In this document: positions 14,831 to 23,149 of the stretch, in pieces | How positions within the stretch are numbered: position 1 is the first letter of the stretch | How the letters are laid out: each line of letters opens with the position of its first letter | Assembly: GCA_003512825.1 (NCBI GenBank) | Contig: DOOI01000037.1 | Location: 23,806-46,958 of the forward strand | DNA: 23,153 nucleotides | Origin: Paracoccaceae bacterium | GTDB taxonomy: Bacteria; Pseudomonadota; Alphaproteobacteria; Rhodobacterales; Rhodobacteraceae | Direction of reading: 5' to 3' | Program-made: the position numbers and the translations under genes | Notes under the pieces: generated by a model | Seen by the model: the letters and a program-made list of their open reading frames with translations, nothing else | Told to the model about the DNA's origin: nothing | Database searches by the model: none

Positions 14831-15526
14831 ATGCGTGTAGACGGGATTTTATTCGATAAGGACGGCACGCTTTTTGATTTCAGAACCACATGGAACGCTT
14901 GGGCGGCAAAGCTGATCCGCGACTTGGCGGAAGGCCAAGCTGAAACGGCTCAAGCCATTGCAAACAATCTGATTTTTGACCTCAATACAAATACGTTTGA
15001 TCCGCGGTCGCCAGTGATTGCGGGCTCAAATCGTGAAGTGGCTGAGCTGATCGGCGCGGTGCTGACCGACAGACCCATTGAAGCGCTAGAGGCGCATCTG
15101 ACCCAAGCGGCGGCGGTTGCGCCTCTTGCGCCTGCTGTGCCGCTTGCGCCTTTCTTGTCGGAGATGCGGGCCATCGGCCTGCGGCTTGGGGTGATGACCA
15201 ATGACACCGAGTTCGGTGCGAAGGCCCATCTCTCGGCGGCGGGTGTGGATCATCTATTTGATTTTATTGCAGGGTTTGACAGCGGTTGGGGGCCGAAACC
15301 CAATCCTGCGCCACTCTTGGCCTTTGCCGAAAAGACCGGCCTGACCCCGCATCGTGTGGCTATGGTGGGCGATAGCACCCATGATCTGATTGCGGGGCGA
15401 AATGCGGGAATGCAGACGGTTGGCGTGCTGACGGGCATGGCGGATCATGCGACGCTTTCGCCTTATGCAGATATGGTTTTACCCAATATTGGTGCCCTGC
15501 GCGCATGGGTTAACACCGTCGCCTGA
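14831..15526 (+). CDS. HAD-superfamily phosphatase, phosphoglycolate phosphatase-like
   Basis: A 231-residue HAD hydrolase. Motif I is FDKDGT (nucleophile Asp9 and acid/base Asp11), motif II is MTNDTE, the motif III region is KPNPAP, and motif IV is VGDSTHDLIAGRNAGM, with the final Asp residues that bind magnesium. The cap is helical and inserted after motif I (subfamily IA). It resembles Gph-type phosphatases that clear 2-phosphoglycolate, but other small phosphate esters are equally possible. The ATG at 14831 has GGAG seven bases upstream. It is divergent from the MarR gene. The following 214-base gap (15527-15740) holds no gene I can support. Confidence 0.9.
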   Translation: MRVDGILFDKDGTLFDFRTTWNAWAAKLIRDLAEGQAETAQAIANNLIFDLNTNTFDPRSPVIAGSNREVAELIGAVLTDRPIEALEAHLTQAAAVAPLAPAVPLAPFLSEMRAIGLRLGVMTNDTEFGAKAHLSAAGVDHLFDFIAGFDSGWGPKPNPAPLLAFAEKTGLTPHRVAMVGDSTHDLIAGRNAGMQTVGVLTGMADHATLSPYADMVLPNIGALRAWVNTVA

Positions 15527-15558
15527 ACCGGGAAAACCACGTATGATTTGCGTATGGG

Positions 15559-15585
15559 TGACGTCTGGCTGGCGTCATGACGTCA
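15559..15585. promoter_or_regulatory. Cluster of TGACG half-sites upstream of the TauE/SafE gene
   Basis: TGACG at 15559-15563 and CGTCA at 15573-15577 form a dyad with 9 bases between, directly followed by the perfect palindrome TGACGTCA at 15578-15585. That makes four TGACG/CGTCA half-sites in 27 bases, 155 bases before the permease start. It has the look of a transcription-factor site; the factor is unknown. Confidence 0.4.
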
Positions 15586-15740
15586 ATCGTTAACGCGATT
15601 GAGCGCCGTCGCGTCGCCTATCATTCGGGGGAGGGGCAAGGCCCGGGGGGGAGATCGGTCAATCGCCCTGTTCGACGTGCCCTTGCGATTGCGGGGGAAA
15701 TGGCGTCTGAGTGGCGCGGGCGAACGAGGGGAGATCGATC

Positions 15741-16559
15741 ATGCCAGAGACAGGTTTGCTAATCGCAATGTTGGTGATGCTTATGGGCATCGGAGCCTTT
15801 GCCGGGGTCTTGGCAGGTCTGTTAGGCGTCGGCGGCGGCATCGTTTTGGTGCCTGCATTTTTCTATGCGTTTCAGACGCTGGGCTTTGGCGGCCCGCAGT
15901 TGATGCAGGTGTGTTTGGCCACCTCTCTTGCAACCATCATCGTCACCTCGCTGCGGTCGTTGCATTCCCATAACAAGAAGCAAGCGGTCGAGTGGGACAC
16001 GCTCAAGGGCTGGGCTTTGGGCATCGCGGTGGGCGCGTTGGTAGGGGTCTTTGTGGCCGCCAGTCTGCGGTCGGTGACTTTGCAGGCGATTTTTGGCTGT
16101 TTGGGTTTGGTGATTGGTCTTTATCTTGGGTTTGGTCGTTCGGAATGGCGGTTTGCGGAGACGATGCCGAGCGGGATCACGCGGGCGATTTTGTCGCCGC
16201 TGCTGGGCTTTATGTCGGTGTTGATGGGGATCGGTGGCGGCAGTTTCGGCGTGCCGTTGATGAGCCTTTACAATACCCCCATTCACCGGGCTGTTGCCAC
16301 GGCCTCAGGGTTTGGCGTTTTGATCGCAGTGCCGTCTGTTTTGGGATTTCTCACGCTCGATATCCAAGAGCCACCGCCCTACACGATTGGCGCGGTCAAC
16401 CTTGTGGCTTTTGCCGTGGTTGTGGCGATGACGCTGATCACCACCCCTTGGGGGGTGAAGTTGGCGCATGCGATGGACCCCAAGCCGCTTAAGCGCATTT
16501 TCGCGGTGTTCTTGATCATCGTGGCGCTGAACATGCTGCGGAAGGCACTCGGCTATTGA
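15741..16559 (+). CDS. TauE/SafE-family sulfite-exporter-type permease
   Basis: A 272-residue integral membrane protein with about eight helices in two repeats. Each repeat carries the family's glycine-rich motif: FAGVLAGLLGVGGGIVLVPAF (about residues 17-37) and LGFMSVLMGIGGGSFGVPLM (about 155-174). Members move sulfite, sulfoacetate or other small organic anions out of the cell; the substrate here is not readable. The ATG at 15741 has GAGGGGAG upstream; a longer frame from 15711 would include that ribosome site. It appears monocistronic, with a strong inverted repeat just after the stop. Confidence 0.92.
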   Translation: MPETGLLIAMLVMLMGIGAFAGVLAGLLGVGGGIVLVPAFFYAFQTLGFGGPQLMQVCLATSLATIIVTSLRSLHSHNKKQAVEWDTLKGWALGIAVGALVGVFVAASLRSVTLQAIFGCLGLVIGLYLGFGRSEWRFAETMPSGITRAILSPLLGFMSVLMGIGGGSFGVPLMSLYNTPIHRAVATASGFGVLIAVPSVLGFLTLDIQEPPPYTIGAVNLVAFAVVVAMTLITTPWGVKLAHAMDPKPLKRIFAVFLIIVALNMLRKALGY

Positions 16560-16570
16560 TTGCGGCCTCA

Positions 16571-16608
16571 TCGGAAACAATTTCTGGTATTTCAGGGATT
16601 GTTTCCGA
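16571..16608. terminator. Perfect 11-base inverted repeat after the permease gene
   Basis: TCGGAAACAAT at 16571-16581 and ATTGTTTCCGA at 16598-16608 are exact inverse complements with a 16-base loop, starting 11 bases after the permease stop. No T-run follows on either strand. It may be a terminator of unusual type or an mRNA 3'-end stabiliser; an operator for the downstream RTX genes is also possible. Confidence 0.45.
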
Positions 16609-16621
16609 GGCATGCGTAAGC

Positions 16622-16636
16622 CCACGATAATTGTGG
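16622..16636. promoter_or_regulatory. Candidate operator upstream of the RTX gene pair
   Basis: CCACGATAATTGTGG is a 15-base imperfect palindrome (six of seven pairs match around a central A). It lies eight bases before TTGACT (16644-16649), a good match to a sigma-70 -35 element; no convincing -10 is seen at the right distance. It is 73 bases upstream of the first RTX gene start. Confidence 0.35.
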
Positions 16637-16708
16637 CAAAATCTTGACTTATTAACCGAATCCCCGCTTGCTGAACTATCCTTTAGTAGTGGGTAGGGCG
16701 CATTTCGT

Positions 16709-17695
16709 ATGGCGGGGGTCGCGGTGATTTTGGCGTTGATGGGCGTGGGCCTGTTGACGAGCGTTTTGAGTGGTTTGGAAGACAAGATCGCAGCTGCCAA
16801 AGGCGATGAGATCCTTGGCACCGAGGGCGATGACACCTTGACCGGAGGCGATGGCCGGGAATTCGTCCAAGGCTTGGGCGGTAATGATGTGCTCATTGGC
16901 AATGGGGCCGCGGATTTGCTGGTGGGCGGCGACGGCGCAGATTTGATCTTTGGCGGTGCGGGCGATGACCACCTGCAAGGCGAGGCCGGCGATGACACGC
17001 TGCGCGGCAATGACGGGGCGGACTTTCTGGATGGCGGTGCGGGCGATGACAAGCTGTCAGGCTTTGCGGGCAATGACACGCTGGAAGGCGAGAACGGCTT
17101 TGACACGATTGATGGTGGCACTGGCGATGATCTGATGCGGGGCGGCAATAATGCCGATGCGATGTCGGGTGGGGCAGGGCGCGATGTCATGTTGGGGGGC
17201 ACAGGCGATGACACATTGCTTGGCGAAGGCGATGACGATGTGATGCAAGGGGATGCCGGGCGTGACTTGCTTTTGGGCGGCGCGGGCAATGATACAATTT
17301 CAGGCTATTACGACGGCACCATTGATGGGGTCTATGAGCAGCGCGACACGCTTGACCCCGATGCCCTGCGGGGGGAAGCGGGGGCGGATACGCTGATCAT
17401 GGGATCAGGTGATCGGGCAGCGGGCGAAGAGGGGGCGGATTTGTTCGCTTCGGGCGTCTGGGTGGACCCGGACAATCCGCCAATCGTGGAAGATTTTGTC
17501 ACGGATGAAGACCAAATCGCGGTGATTGTGCCTATCGCTATGCAGGATGGTGCCGTTGATGTCCTGCCCGGAGTGGCTCCGGGAGAGCAAATTGTGACGT
17601 TTGGGGGGGTGGCGGTTGCCATTGTGAAAACGGTGTCTGGTGTGGGTCTGACGTCGGGGGATGTGATCCTGATCGGCGCGGAAAATTTTGTTTGA
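16709..17695 (+). CDS. RTX-repeat calcium-binding protein with N-terminal membrane segment (paralog 1)
   Basis: A 328-residue acidic protein. Residues 3-22 (GVAVILALMGVGLLTSVLSG) form one hydrophobic helix. Residues ~32-200 are glycine- and aspartate-rich nonapeptide repeats of the RTX type (GGxGxDxLx, such as GGAGDDHLQ and GGTGDDTLL), which fold into a calcium-loaded beta roll. Residues ~200-328 form a non-repeat domain with GYYDGTIDG, MGSGDRAAGEEGADL and WVDPDNPPIVEDF, shared with the next gene. The protein ends NFV. Type I secretion substrates carry a C-terminal signal and normally no N-terminal helix, so surface or membrane anchoring is an alternative. No ABC/HlyD/TolC genes are in the window. 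The ribosome site is weak. Function unknown. Confidence 0.85.
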   Translation: MAGVAVILALMGVGLLTSVLSGLEDKIAAAKGDEILGTEGDDTLTGGDGREFVQGLGGNDVLIGNGAADLLVGGDGADLIFGGAGDDHLQGEAGDDTLRGNDGADFLDGGAGDDKLSGFAGNDTLEGENGFDTIDGGTGDDLMRGGNNADAMSGGAGRDVMLGGTGDDTLLGEGDDDVMQGDAGRDLLLGGAGNDTISGYYDGTIDGVYEQRDTLDPDALRGEAGADTLIMGSGDRAAGEEGADLFASGVWVDPDNPPIVEDFVTDEDQIAVIVPIAMQDGAVDVLPGVAPGEQIVTFGGVAVAIVKTVSGVGLTSGDVILIGAENFV

Positions 17696-17707
17696 AAGGA
17701 ATTGGGG

Positions 17708-18802
17708 ATGTTCTTGTTGTTTGGGGTGCCAGCGCTGCTTGGGATTGGTCTGATCGGGTCGTTGTTGGGGTGGTTTGATGACGGGGGGGATGATGAGGCG
17801 GCCGCAGAACCGCCTGTCGAGCCTCCGGTAGATCCTGTGCCTTTGGGGCTGACTTTGCTGGGCACCGAAGGAGCGGATGCTTTGGAAGGGTTGGCGGGGG
17901 CTGACACGATTTCTGGCCTTGAGGGGAATGACCTGCTTGCGGGCTCTGGCGGGGCCGACCTTTTGTCAGGGGGACCGGGGAATGACACGCTCTCGGGCGG
18001 GGCGGAAGACGATGTGATTTTTGGCCGCGACGGGGATGACGTGGCGTGGGGCGGCTCGGGGTCGGATACGATTGAGGGCGGTGAAGGCAATGACAGCTTG
18101 TCGGGACTGATTGGCAATGACGTATTGGCAGGCCAAGGCGGCGATGATGTGCTGAGCGGTGGCAACAACAGCGACAAGCTGTATGGCGGCACCGGTGCGG
18201 ATTCGATTTTGGGCGGCGATGGCGATGATTTGGCGCTGGGCGGTTGGGGCAACGATAGCATTCTCGGCGGCGCGGGGGATGACACGCTGGAAGGCAATCA
18301 GAGCAACGACACGCTGGAAGGCGGCACAGGTGCTGATGAACTCACAGGCGGATTGGGCGAGGATGTGATCTTTGGCGGCGCGGGCAATGATGTGATCTGG
18401 GGCTATGAGGACGGGGTCGAAGACGGAAAATTCGCGGCGCGCGATGTTTTCGACAGGGACGCACTCGCGGGCGGGGATGGAAATGACACGCTCTATCTTG
18501 GGTCGGGCGATCAGGTGGCGGGCACCGATGATGCGGGCAATGATACGCTGATCACCGGAACTTGGGTGGACCCGAAGAATGTGCCGGAAATTCAAGGCTT
18601 TGACGCCCGGTTTGATTCGTTGGTGATCTATTACAAGGCGGGGGATGGTGGCGCCTTGGAGGTGAGCATCGACGATAATGAGGCGATCAGGTTGCAGACC
18701 ATCAAGTTCAACGGTGTGTCTGTGGCGACTGTGGATTACGGCGAGGGATCGCGCGTGGCGCTGGCATCGATCCAGTTGGTGGCCTCTAACGATTTCGTTT
18801 AA
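17708..18802 (+). CDS. RTX-repeat calcium-binding protein with N-terminal membrane segment (paralog 2)
   Basis: A 364-residue paralog of the preceding gene, 12 bases downstream. A hydrophobic helix (residues 2-22) is followed by an acidic then proline-rich linker (24-45, [12 protein letters not shown]), then RTX repeats at ~52-233 ([18 protein letters not shown] and similar), then the shared C-terminal module: [33 protein letters not shown]. It ends SNDFV. AAGGA seven bases upstream supports ATG 17708 over an in-frame TTG at 17702. The Pro-rich linker looks like a spacer lifting the beta roll off a membrane. Calcium binding is well supported by the repeats. The biological role and exact location are unknown. 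Confidence 0.86.
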   Translation: MFLLFGVPALLGIGLIGSLLGWFDDGGDDEAAAEPPVEPPVDPVPLGLTLLGTEGADALEGLAGADTISGLEGNDLLAGSGGADLLSGGPGNDTLSGGAEDDVIFGRDGDDVAWGGSGSDTIEGGEGNDSLSGLIGNDVLAGQGGDDVLSGGNNSDKLYGGTGADSILGGDGDDLALGGWGNDSILGGAGDDTLEGNQSNDTLEGGTGADELTGGLGEDVIFGGAGNDVIWGYEDGVEDGKFAARDVFDRDALAGGDGNDTLYLGSGDQVAGTDDAGNDTLITGTWVDPKNVPEIQGFDARFDSLVIYYKAGDGGALEVSIDDNEAIRLQTIKFNGVSVATVDYGEGSRVALASIQLVASNDFV

Positions 18803-18873
18803 GGGGCTATGTGAGCGAAGGGCGCATCTGTTTCAGGCCCCCGCGTGGGGATTGGCAGGGAAGAGGTGCGCCG

Positions 18874-19647
18874 ATGGAGCTGGAGTTTGAACGCGACGGC
18901 GTGACGGTGTTGCGCGGTGATCCGGGCATGAGAGCCTGGGCTGGTGCGGCGCGTGCTGTGGCGGATCGGGTGCTGACGGATTGGGCCGGGCGGGCAGATC
19001 AGTGGCGCAATGGGCGAACATGGTTTGTGGGTGTGGATGCCTTGCCGAATGCGGAGGATGGTGCGGTGCAGGGGGTGGCGTTGCCGCTGGACTTGATCGC
19101 GGTGGCTGGATGGTCTGCCGGGGAGAGGTTTCATCGCGCGCAACTGTCTGTGGTGTTTCCGGGTTATCCCCGCAGGGACGGCACCGAGACGGAGGCCGCT
19201 CATCGGTATCGGATCAACCGTGCGGCGGCGCATGTGGATGGGCTGCATGGCGAGGGCGCGGCAAAGCGGCGCTATTTGCGCGAGCCGCACCGATTTATCC
19301 TTGGGATTGCGTTGGATGGCTGTCGGGCGGCGCCGCTGGTGGTCTGGCCCGGAAGTCACCGTCGGATGAGGGCGGCACTTGTTGCGGGGGTGGGGGAGCG
19401 CGTTCCCGCAGAGGTGGACCTGACGGACGCCTATGTGGCGGCGCGGCGTGGGGTGTTCGAGGCGATTGAGCCTGTGGCCTTGCCAATGGCAGCGGGGGAT
19501 GCCGTGCTCTTGCATCGCCATATGTTGCATGGTGTGGCGCCGTGGGATGCCGCTGTGGCCGAGGGGGCGGATGCAAGGCGAATTGCGTATTTCCGCCCTG
19601 TCCTGCGTGATCCGGCGCAATGGCTGCGCGCAGAGGATGACGCGTGA
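18874..19647 (+). CDS. Phytanoyl-CoA dioxygenase-family protein
   Basis: A 257-residue protein of the non-haem Fe(II)/2-oxoglutarate oxygenase fold. The iron-binding facial triad is likely His120-x-Asp122 (AAHVDGLHG) with the distal His at 219 (LLHRHMLHGVAPW). Arg236 or Arg237, in RRIAYFRP, may hold 2-oxoglutarate. VVWPGSHRRM is a conserved strand-turn of the PhyH family. The reaction would be a hydroxylation of an unknown substrate. Two starts are possible: ATG 18874, with AAGAGG seven bases upstream and a normal N-terminus (chosen), or GTG 18811, nine bases after the RTX stop with AAGGGG upstream. Either way it is probably co-transcribed with the RTX pair. Confidence 0.8.
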   Translation: MELEFERDGVTVLRGDPGMRAWAGAARAVADRVLTDWAGRADQWRNGRTWFVGVDALPNAEDGAVQGVALPLDLIAVAGWSAGERFHRAQLSVVFPGYPRRDGTETEAAHRYRINRAAAHVDGLHGEGAAKRRYLREPHRFILGIALDGCRAAPLVVWPGSHRRMRAALVAGVGERVPAEVDLTDAYVAARRGVFEAIEPVALPMAAGDAVLLHRHMLHGVAPWDAAVAEGADARRIAYFRPVLRDPAQWLRAEDDA

Positions 19648-19709
19648 TATTCGTCTGAATGACGTCGTGCGAAGGGGTATCTCGCTGCTTTCGTTGGCCT
19701 GCGGTCGGG

Positions 19710-19961
19710 TCAGGCCTCGCCGCGCAGGCGGGCAGCGCGACCACCGCGGCGGGTTTGCAGGGTTTTGGCGCGGGCCGGTAATTCCGACATCACGGTTTCG
19801 CGCTGTGCGGGGGCCATGCGTGACCAGCCGGCGATTTCGTCAATGGTGCGGTAGCAACCGATGCACAGGCGGGCTTCGGGATGGACGACGCAAATCTTGA
19901 CGCAGGGCGATTGGATCTCGGCGCGTTTCCAGATCGCATCGGTGTTTTCGCTTTGCGTCAT
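19710..19961 (-). CDS. DUF1289 family protein
   Basis: An 83-residue protein of the DUF1289 family. It carries the conserved cysteine pattern [22 protein letters not shown] followed by [10 protein letters not shown]. Four cysteines (two near CVKIC, two in CIGC) suggest a small metal or iron-sulfur site; the function is unknown. Its ATG overlaps the ruvX stop by four bases (ATGA), so translation is coupled. It is last in the ccmI-ruvX-DUF1289 set. The Arg-rich C-terminus may bind nucleic acid, but this is speculation. Confidence 0.9.
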   Translation of the reverse strand: MTQSENTDAIWKRAEIQSPCVKICVVHPEARLCIGCYRTIDEIAGWSRMAPAQRETVMSELPARAKTLQTRRGGRAARLRGEA

Positions 19962-20449
19962 GCTTGCCCCGCTTGGTTGGATGATTTCAGATAGGTCAGT
20001 CGATCCAGTAGCCCTTGCAGAATATAGGCTGCGGCGACGTTGTCGATGACCTCGGCGCGACGCTTTCGAGACATATCCGCCTCGATCAGCACCCGCTCGG
20101 CGGCAACCGTCGAGAGCCGCTCGTCCCAGAAGCCGATGGGCAAGGTGGTGAGTTTCTCGAAGTTGCGGGCGAAGGCGCGGGTGGATTGAGCGCGAGGGCC
20201 TTCGGTGCCGTCCATATTCAACGGCAGACCAAGGATGACGCCTGCGACGCCGCGCGCAGTAATGAGAGCCAGAAGGCGCTGGGCGTCTTCGGTGAATTTG
20301 ATGCGGCGCACGGTCTCTACGGGGGTGGCGGCCCCGCGCAACCCATCAGAGATGGCGACGCCAATGGTCTTGGTGCCAAGGTCCAGCCCCATGATGGCGC
20401 CTGTTGCAGGCAGCGCAGCGGCAAAGCTTTCGGCATCTGCCAAGATCAT
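19958..20449 (-). CDS. ruvX: RuvX/YqgF family RNase H-fold nuclease
   Basis: A 163-residue YqgF-type protein, annotated in most genomes as putative pre-16S rRNA nuclease or Holliday junction resolvase. The RNase H-fold core begins at [17 protein letters not shown], with the catalytic Asp22. [21 protein letters not shown] is the classic second motif, and [15 protein letters not shown] holds the third acid. [18 protein letters not shown] closes the fold with the last Asp. The ATG at 20449 overlaps the ccmI stop by four bases and precedes the core normally; a frame open to 20596 lies inside ccmI and is not needed. The length is slightly above the usual ~140-150 because of a short N-terminal extension. 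Confidence 0.95.
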   Translation of the reverse strand: MILADAESFAAALPATGAIMGLDLGTKTIGVAISDGLRGAATPVETVRRIKFTEDAQRLLALITARGVAGVILGLPLNMDGTEGPRAQSTRAFARNFEKLTTLPIGFWDERLSTVAAERVLIEADMSRKRRAEVIDNVAAAYILQGLLDRLTYLKSSNQAGQA

Positions 20450-21699
20450 TCGATCAGGCCTGCGTTGCGCCCTGCTGCGCGGATCACGTCGAGCGCTTCG
20501 GTCTGTCCAAGAAACTTTTCCTGAGCTTCGGCAAGAATGGCGCGGGCGCGCTCCGTTTCGCCCAAAACGCCCAAGGCGCCAATGAGGCGTGCCCACTCGG
20601 CGGGTTCGCCGCCTTCGGTGGCAAGGCGATCAGAGAGCCGTGCGACCATGGAGCCAATCATCTCTTTGCGCTCGGCGTCGGACATTTGCGCCGCATTCTC
20701 GATGTCTTGACCAGTCGGGCCGGGGAGGCCCGCAACGGGAGGCTGGCCCGAGGGGGCGGCCTCGTCGGCGGGCAAGGTGTAGCGCACTCCGGCGCGTTGG
20801 GCCATTTCTTCGATTTGTTCGCGGATGGGGGCGATCCATGGCGCGGTGGGGGGGCCTTCTTTGAGCAAGGCGTCCCACAGCCGGAAGGCACGGTCGGGGC
20901 GGCCTGTTTGGGCGAACATCAAGCCGACGTAATAGCGTGTGGGGCCATTGTTTTGGTCGCGCGCAAAGGCCGCATTCAGGGCGGTTTCGGCTTCGGGGCT
21001 GACATAGCCACCTGCGGCAAGGATCATCAGATCCGCATAATCGGCATAATCCTGCGCGGTGGCAGTGTCGCCTTTAATGGAGAGAATTTGACCTTGGGCT
21101 TTATAGGCGGCGGTGAAATTGCCCAAAACCGCTTCGTTGCGTGCCAAAAGCACATGGCCTTGCAGATCGTTGGGGCGTTCCGCCACAGCAGAGCGCAGGC
21201 GCTCCATCAGCGTGAGGAAATTCGCATCGACCTGAGGGGCTGTGAAGGGCGGCACCTGACCTTCGACATCCGCTTGGCTTGGGCGGGTTTGGCGGATTTC
21301 CTCGGCCATTGCGATACGGTCCTTGAGGCTGAGATCGCCATAGCCCGGTGCACCGATCTGCAAGTAGAGCCCATAGGCGCCGCCGATGAGACCAAGCGCC
21401 GTGAGCGCCGCCATGGCCTTGATCGGGCCTTTGGCGGCAGAGGCGCTGGCGGTGCCAGAGGTGAGGGCCGTGTCGGCGGCAAGGATGCGGCGGGAGACCT
21501 CGGAACGCAGGCGTTCGGCTTCTTCGGCGGCAATGAGGCCGCGCGCGGCGTCGCGGTCGATTTCCTTGAGCTGGTCGCGGTAGACGCGCAAGTCATAGGC
21601 GGCGGGCGGCTCTCCACTGTCGCGACCGCGCAGCGCGGCCCGAACGAAAATGGCGGTTGTGGCCAGCGCCAGCGCGGCTGTGAGGATCCAGAAGGTCAT
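20446..21699 (-). CDS. ccmI: Cytochrome c biogenesis protein CcmI
   Basis: CcmI holds apocytochrome c and delivers it to the CcmF/H haem ligation complex. The 417-residue protein fits Rhodobacter-type CcmI. TM1 (residues 2-21, [20 protein letters not shown]) is followed by a cytoplasmic loop with the hallmark [23 protein letters not shown] and leucine-rich heptads. TM2 (about 98-115) leads to a periplasmic tetratricopeptide-like domain ([40 protein letters not shown]). AAGGGAGAGG two bases upstream decides ATG 21699. It heads a tightly overlapping operon with ruvX and DUF1289, a gene order unrelated in function. It is divergent from the sarcosine oxidase gene. Confidence 0.95.
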   Translation of the reverse strand: MTFWILTAALALATTAIFVRAALRGRDSGEPPAAYDLRVYRDQLKEIDRDAARGLIAAEEAERLRSEVSRRILAADTALTSGTASASAAKGPIKAMAALTALGLIGGAYGLYLQIGAPGYGDLSLKDRIAMAEEIRQTRPSQADVEGQVPPFTAPQVDANFLTLMERLRSAVAERPNDLQGHVLLARNEAVLGNFTAAYKAQGQILSIKGDTATAQDYADYADLMILAAGGYVSPEAETALNAAFARDQNNGPTRYYVGLMFAQTGRPDRAFRLWDALLKEGPPTAPWIAPIREQIEEMAQRAGVRYTLPADEAAPSGQPPVAGLPGPTGQDIENAAQMSDAERKEMIGSMVARLSDRLATEGGEPAEWARLIGALGVLGETERARAILAEAQEKFLGQTEALDVIRAAGRNAGLIE

Positions 21700-21904
21700 G
21701 ACCTCTCCCTTGGGCATCTTTAAGCTGGGTGACATGTAGTCGTCCTGACCCTGCGGCAAAAGGGCCAAATCGCCGCGTGAGGCGCGCATGTCGCAAATAT
21801 GCCGGAAGCGACGTTTGCAAGCGGGGGTGGACGCGGCGGCTGGTCCAGTTAGATATCGGAAAAGTCCCGGATTCGACGGGCTGTTATCGAGGGATCAAGA
21901 CGCG

Positions 21905-23149
21905 ATGAAGCGCTATTCCGTTTTTGCCGTGGCCCGTGAGGCCGCACGCTATCATTCGGGTTGGGAGAGAGCTTGGGCCAGCCCAGAGCCAAAGCGGAAA
22001 TACGACGTGATTATCGTTGGCGCAGGCGGTCACGGTTTGGCAACGGCCTATTATCTGGGCAAGAATTTCGGGATCACCAATGTGGCGATCATCGAGAAGG
22101 GCTGGCTTGGGGGCGGGAACACCGGGCGCAATACGACGATCATCCGCTCGAACTATTTGCAAGATCCCTCGGCTGCGATTTACGAAAAGGCCCGGTCGCT
22201 TTACGAAACGATGTCGCAGGACTTGAACTATAACGTGATGTTCAGTCCGCGCGGCGTGATGATGCTGGCGCAGACCCAGCATGAGATCCGTGGCTACCAG
22301 CGCACCGCGCATGCCAATCAGTTGCAAGGTGTCGAGACGCGGTTCATTTCGCCCGCCGAAGTGAAGAAACTGGTGCCGATCATCAATCTGGATGGGCCGC
22401 GATACCCGGTTCTTGGTGCACTTTGGCAGCCGCGTGGTGGCACGGCGCGTCACGATGCCGTGGCGTGGGGCTATGCGCGGGCCTGTTCGGATATGGGCAT
22501 GCATGTGATCCAGAAATGTGAGGTCACGGGGGTTCGCAGCGAGGGCGGCAAAGTCGTGGGGGTGGATACCACCAAAGGTCCGATCGATTGCGACAAGCTT
22601 GGCATGGTGACAGCGGGCCATATCGGCACCAATGCGGCCATGGCCGGGTTCCGGCTTCCGGTCGAGTCGCTGTGCTTGCAAGCGCTTGTGTCAGAGCCGA
22701 TCAAGCCCTGTATGGATGTGGTGGTGATGGCCAATACGGTGCATGGCTACATGAGCCAGTCCGATAAGGGCGAGATGGTGATCGGGGGCGGCACCGATGG
22801 GTTTAACAACTACACCCAGCGTGGATCGTTCCATCATATCGAGGAAACGGTTCGCGCGCTGGTCGAGACTTTCCCGATGGTGTCGCGGCTCAAGATGCTG
22901 CGCCAGTGGGGCGGGATTGTGGATATGACGGGCGACCGTTCGCCCATTTTGTCGAAAACCCCGGTTGAGGGTATTTTCGTCAATTGCGGCTGGGGCACGG
23001 GCGGCTTCAAAGCGATCCCCGGTTCGGGCTGGGCGATGGCGGAGTTGATGGCCAAGGGCCATTCGCCGCTGACGGAAGAGTTCTCGATGTTCCGGTTCCG
23101 CGAGGGCCGCTTCATCGACGAGAGCGTGGCCGCAGGGGTGGCGCATTGA
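21905..23149 (+). CDS. soxB: Sarcosine oxidase subunit beta (heterotetrameric)
   Basis: The beta subunit of heterotetrameric sarcosine oxidase demethylates sarcosine to glycine, passing the methyl group to tetrahydrofolate and making H2O2. The 414-residue protein has the start MKRYSVFAVAREAARYHSGWERAWASP, characteristic of SoxB, then the FAD-binding fold VIIVGAGGHGLATAYYLG and the DAO-type segment GGGNTGRNTTIIRSNY. RHDAVAWGYARA contains the His position that carries covalent FMN in known SoxB. The C-terminus has NCGWGTGGFKAIPGSG. No truncation is seen. An ATG overlaps the stop (TGATG, 23149-23151), probably the start of soxD, with the operon continuing beyond the window. The 205-base upstream gap shared with ccmI holds no recognised site. 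Confidence 0.96.
   Translation: MKRYSVFAVAREAARYHSGWERAWASPEPKRKYDVIIVGAGGHGLATAYYLGKNFGITNVAIIEKGWLGGGNTGRNTTIIRSNYLQDPSAAIYEKARSLYETMSQDLNYNVMFSPRGVMMLAQTQHEIRGYQRTAHANQLQGVETRFISPAEVKKLVPIINLDGPRYPVLGALWQPRGGTARHDAVAWGYARACSDMGMHVIQKCEVTGVRSEGGKVVGVDTTKGPIDCDKLGMVTAGHIGTNAAMAGFRLPVESLCLQALVSEPIKPCMDVVVMANTVHGYMSQSDKGEMVIGGGTDGFNNYTQRGSFHHIEETVRALVETFPMVSRLKMLRQWGGIVDMTGDRSPILSKTPVEGIFVNCGWGTGGFKAIPGSGWAMAELMAKGHSPLTEEFSMFRFREGRFIDESVAAGVAH

Noticed and set aside
15577..15973. Small plus-strand open frames in the gap before the permease
   Set aside because: They have no good ribosome site or family resemblance, and run out of frame into the permease gene.
16516..18297. Long minus-strand open frames opposite the RTX genes
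   Set aside because: The protein sequences are low-complexity Ser/Pro strings produced by the complement of Gly-Asp repeat codons; not real genes.
16802..18406. Tandem DNA repeat or CRISPR-like array
   Set aside because: The periodicity is the 27-base protein repeat of RTX nonapeptides with degenerate sequence, not DNA repeats with spacers.
20404..21723. 439-codon open frame on the plus strand opposite ccmI and ruvX
   Set aside because: It is the antisense shadow of two well-recognised genes; its translation has no family features and ccmI/ruvX motifs are intact.
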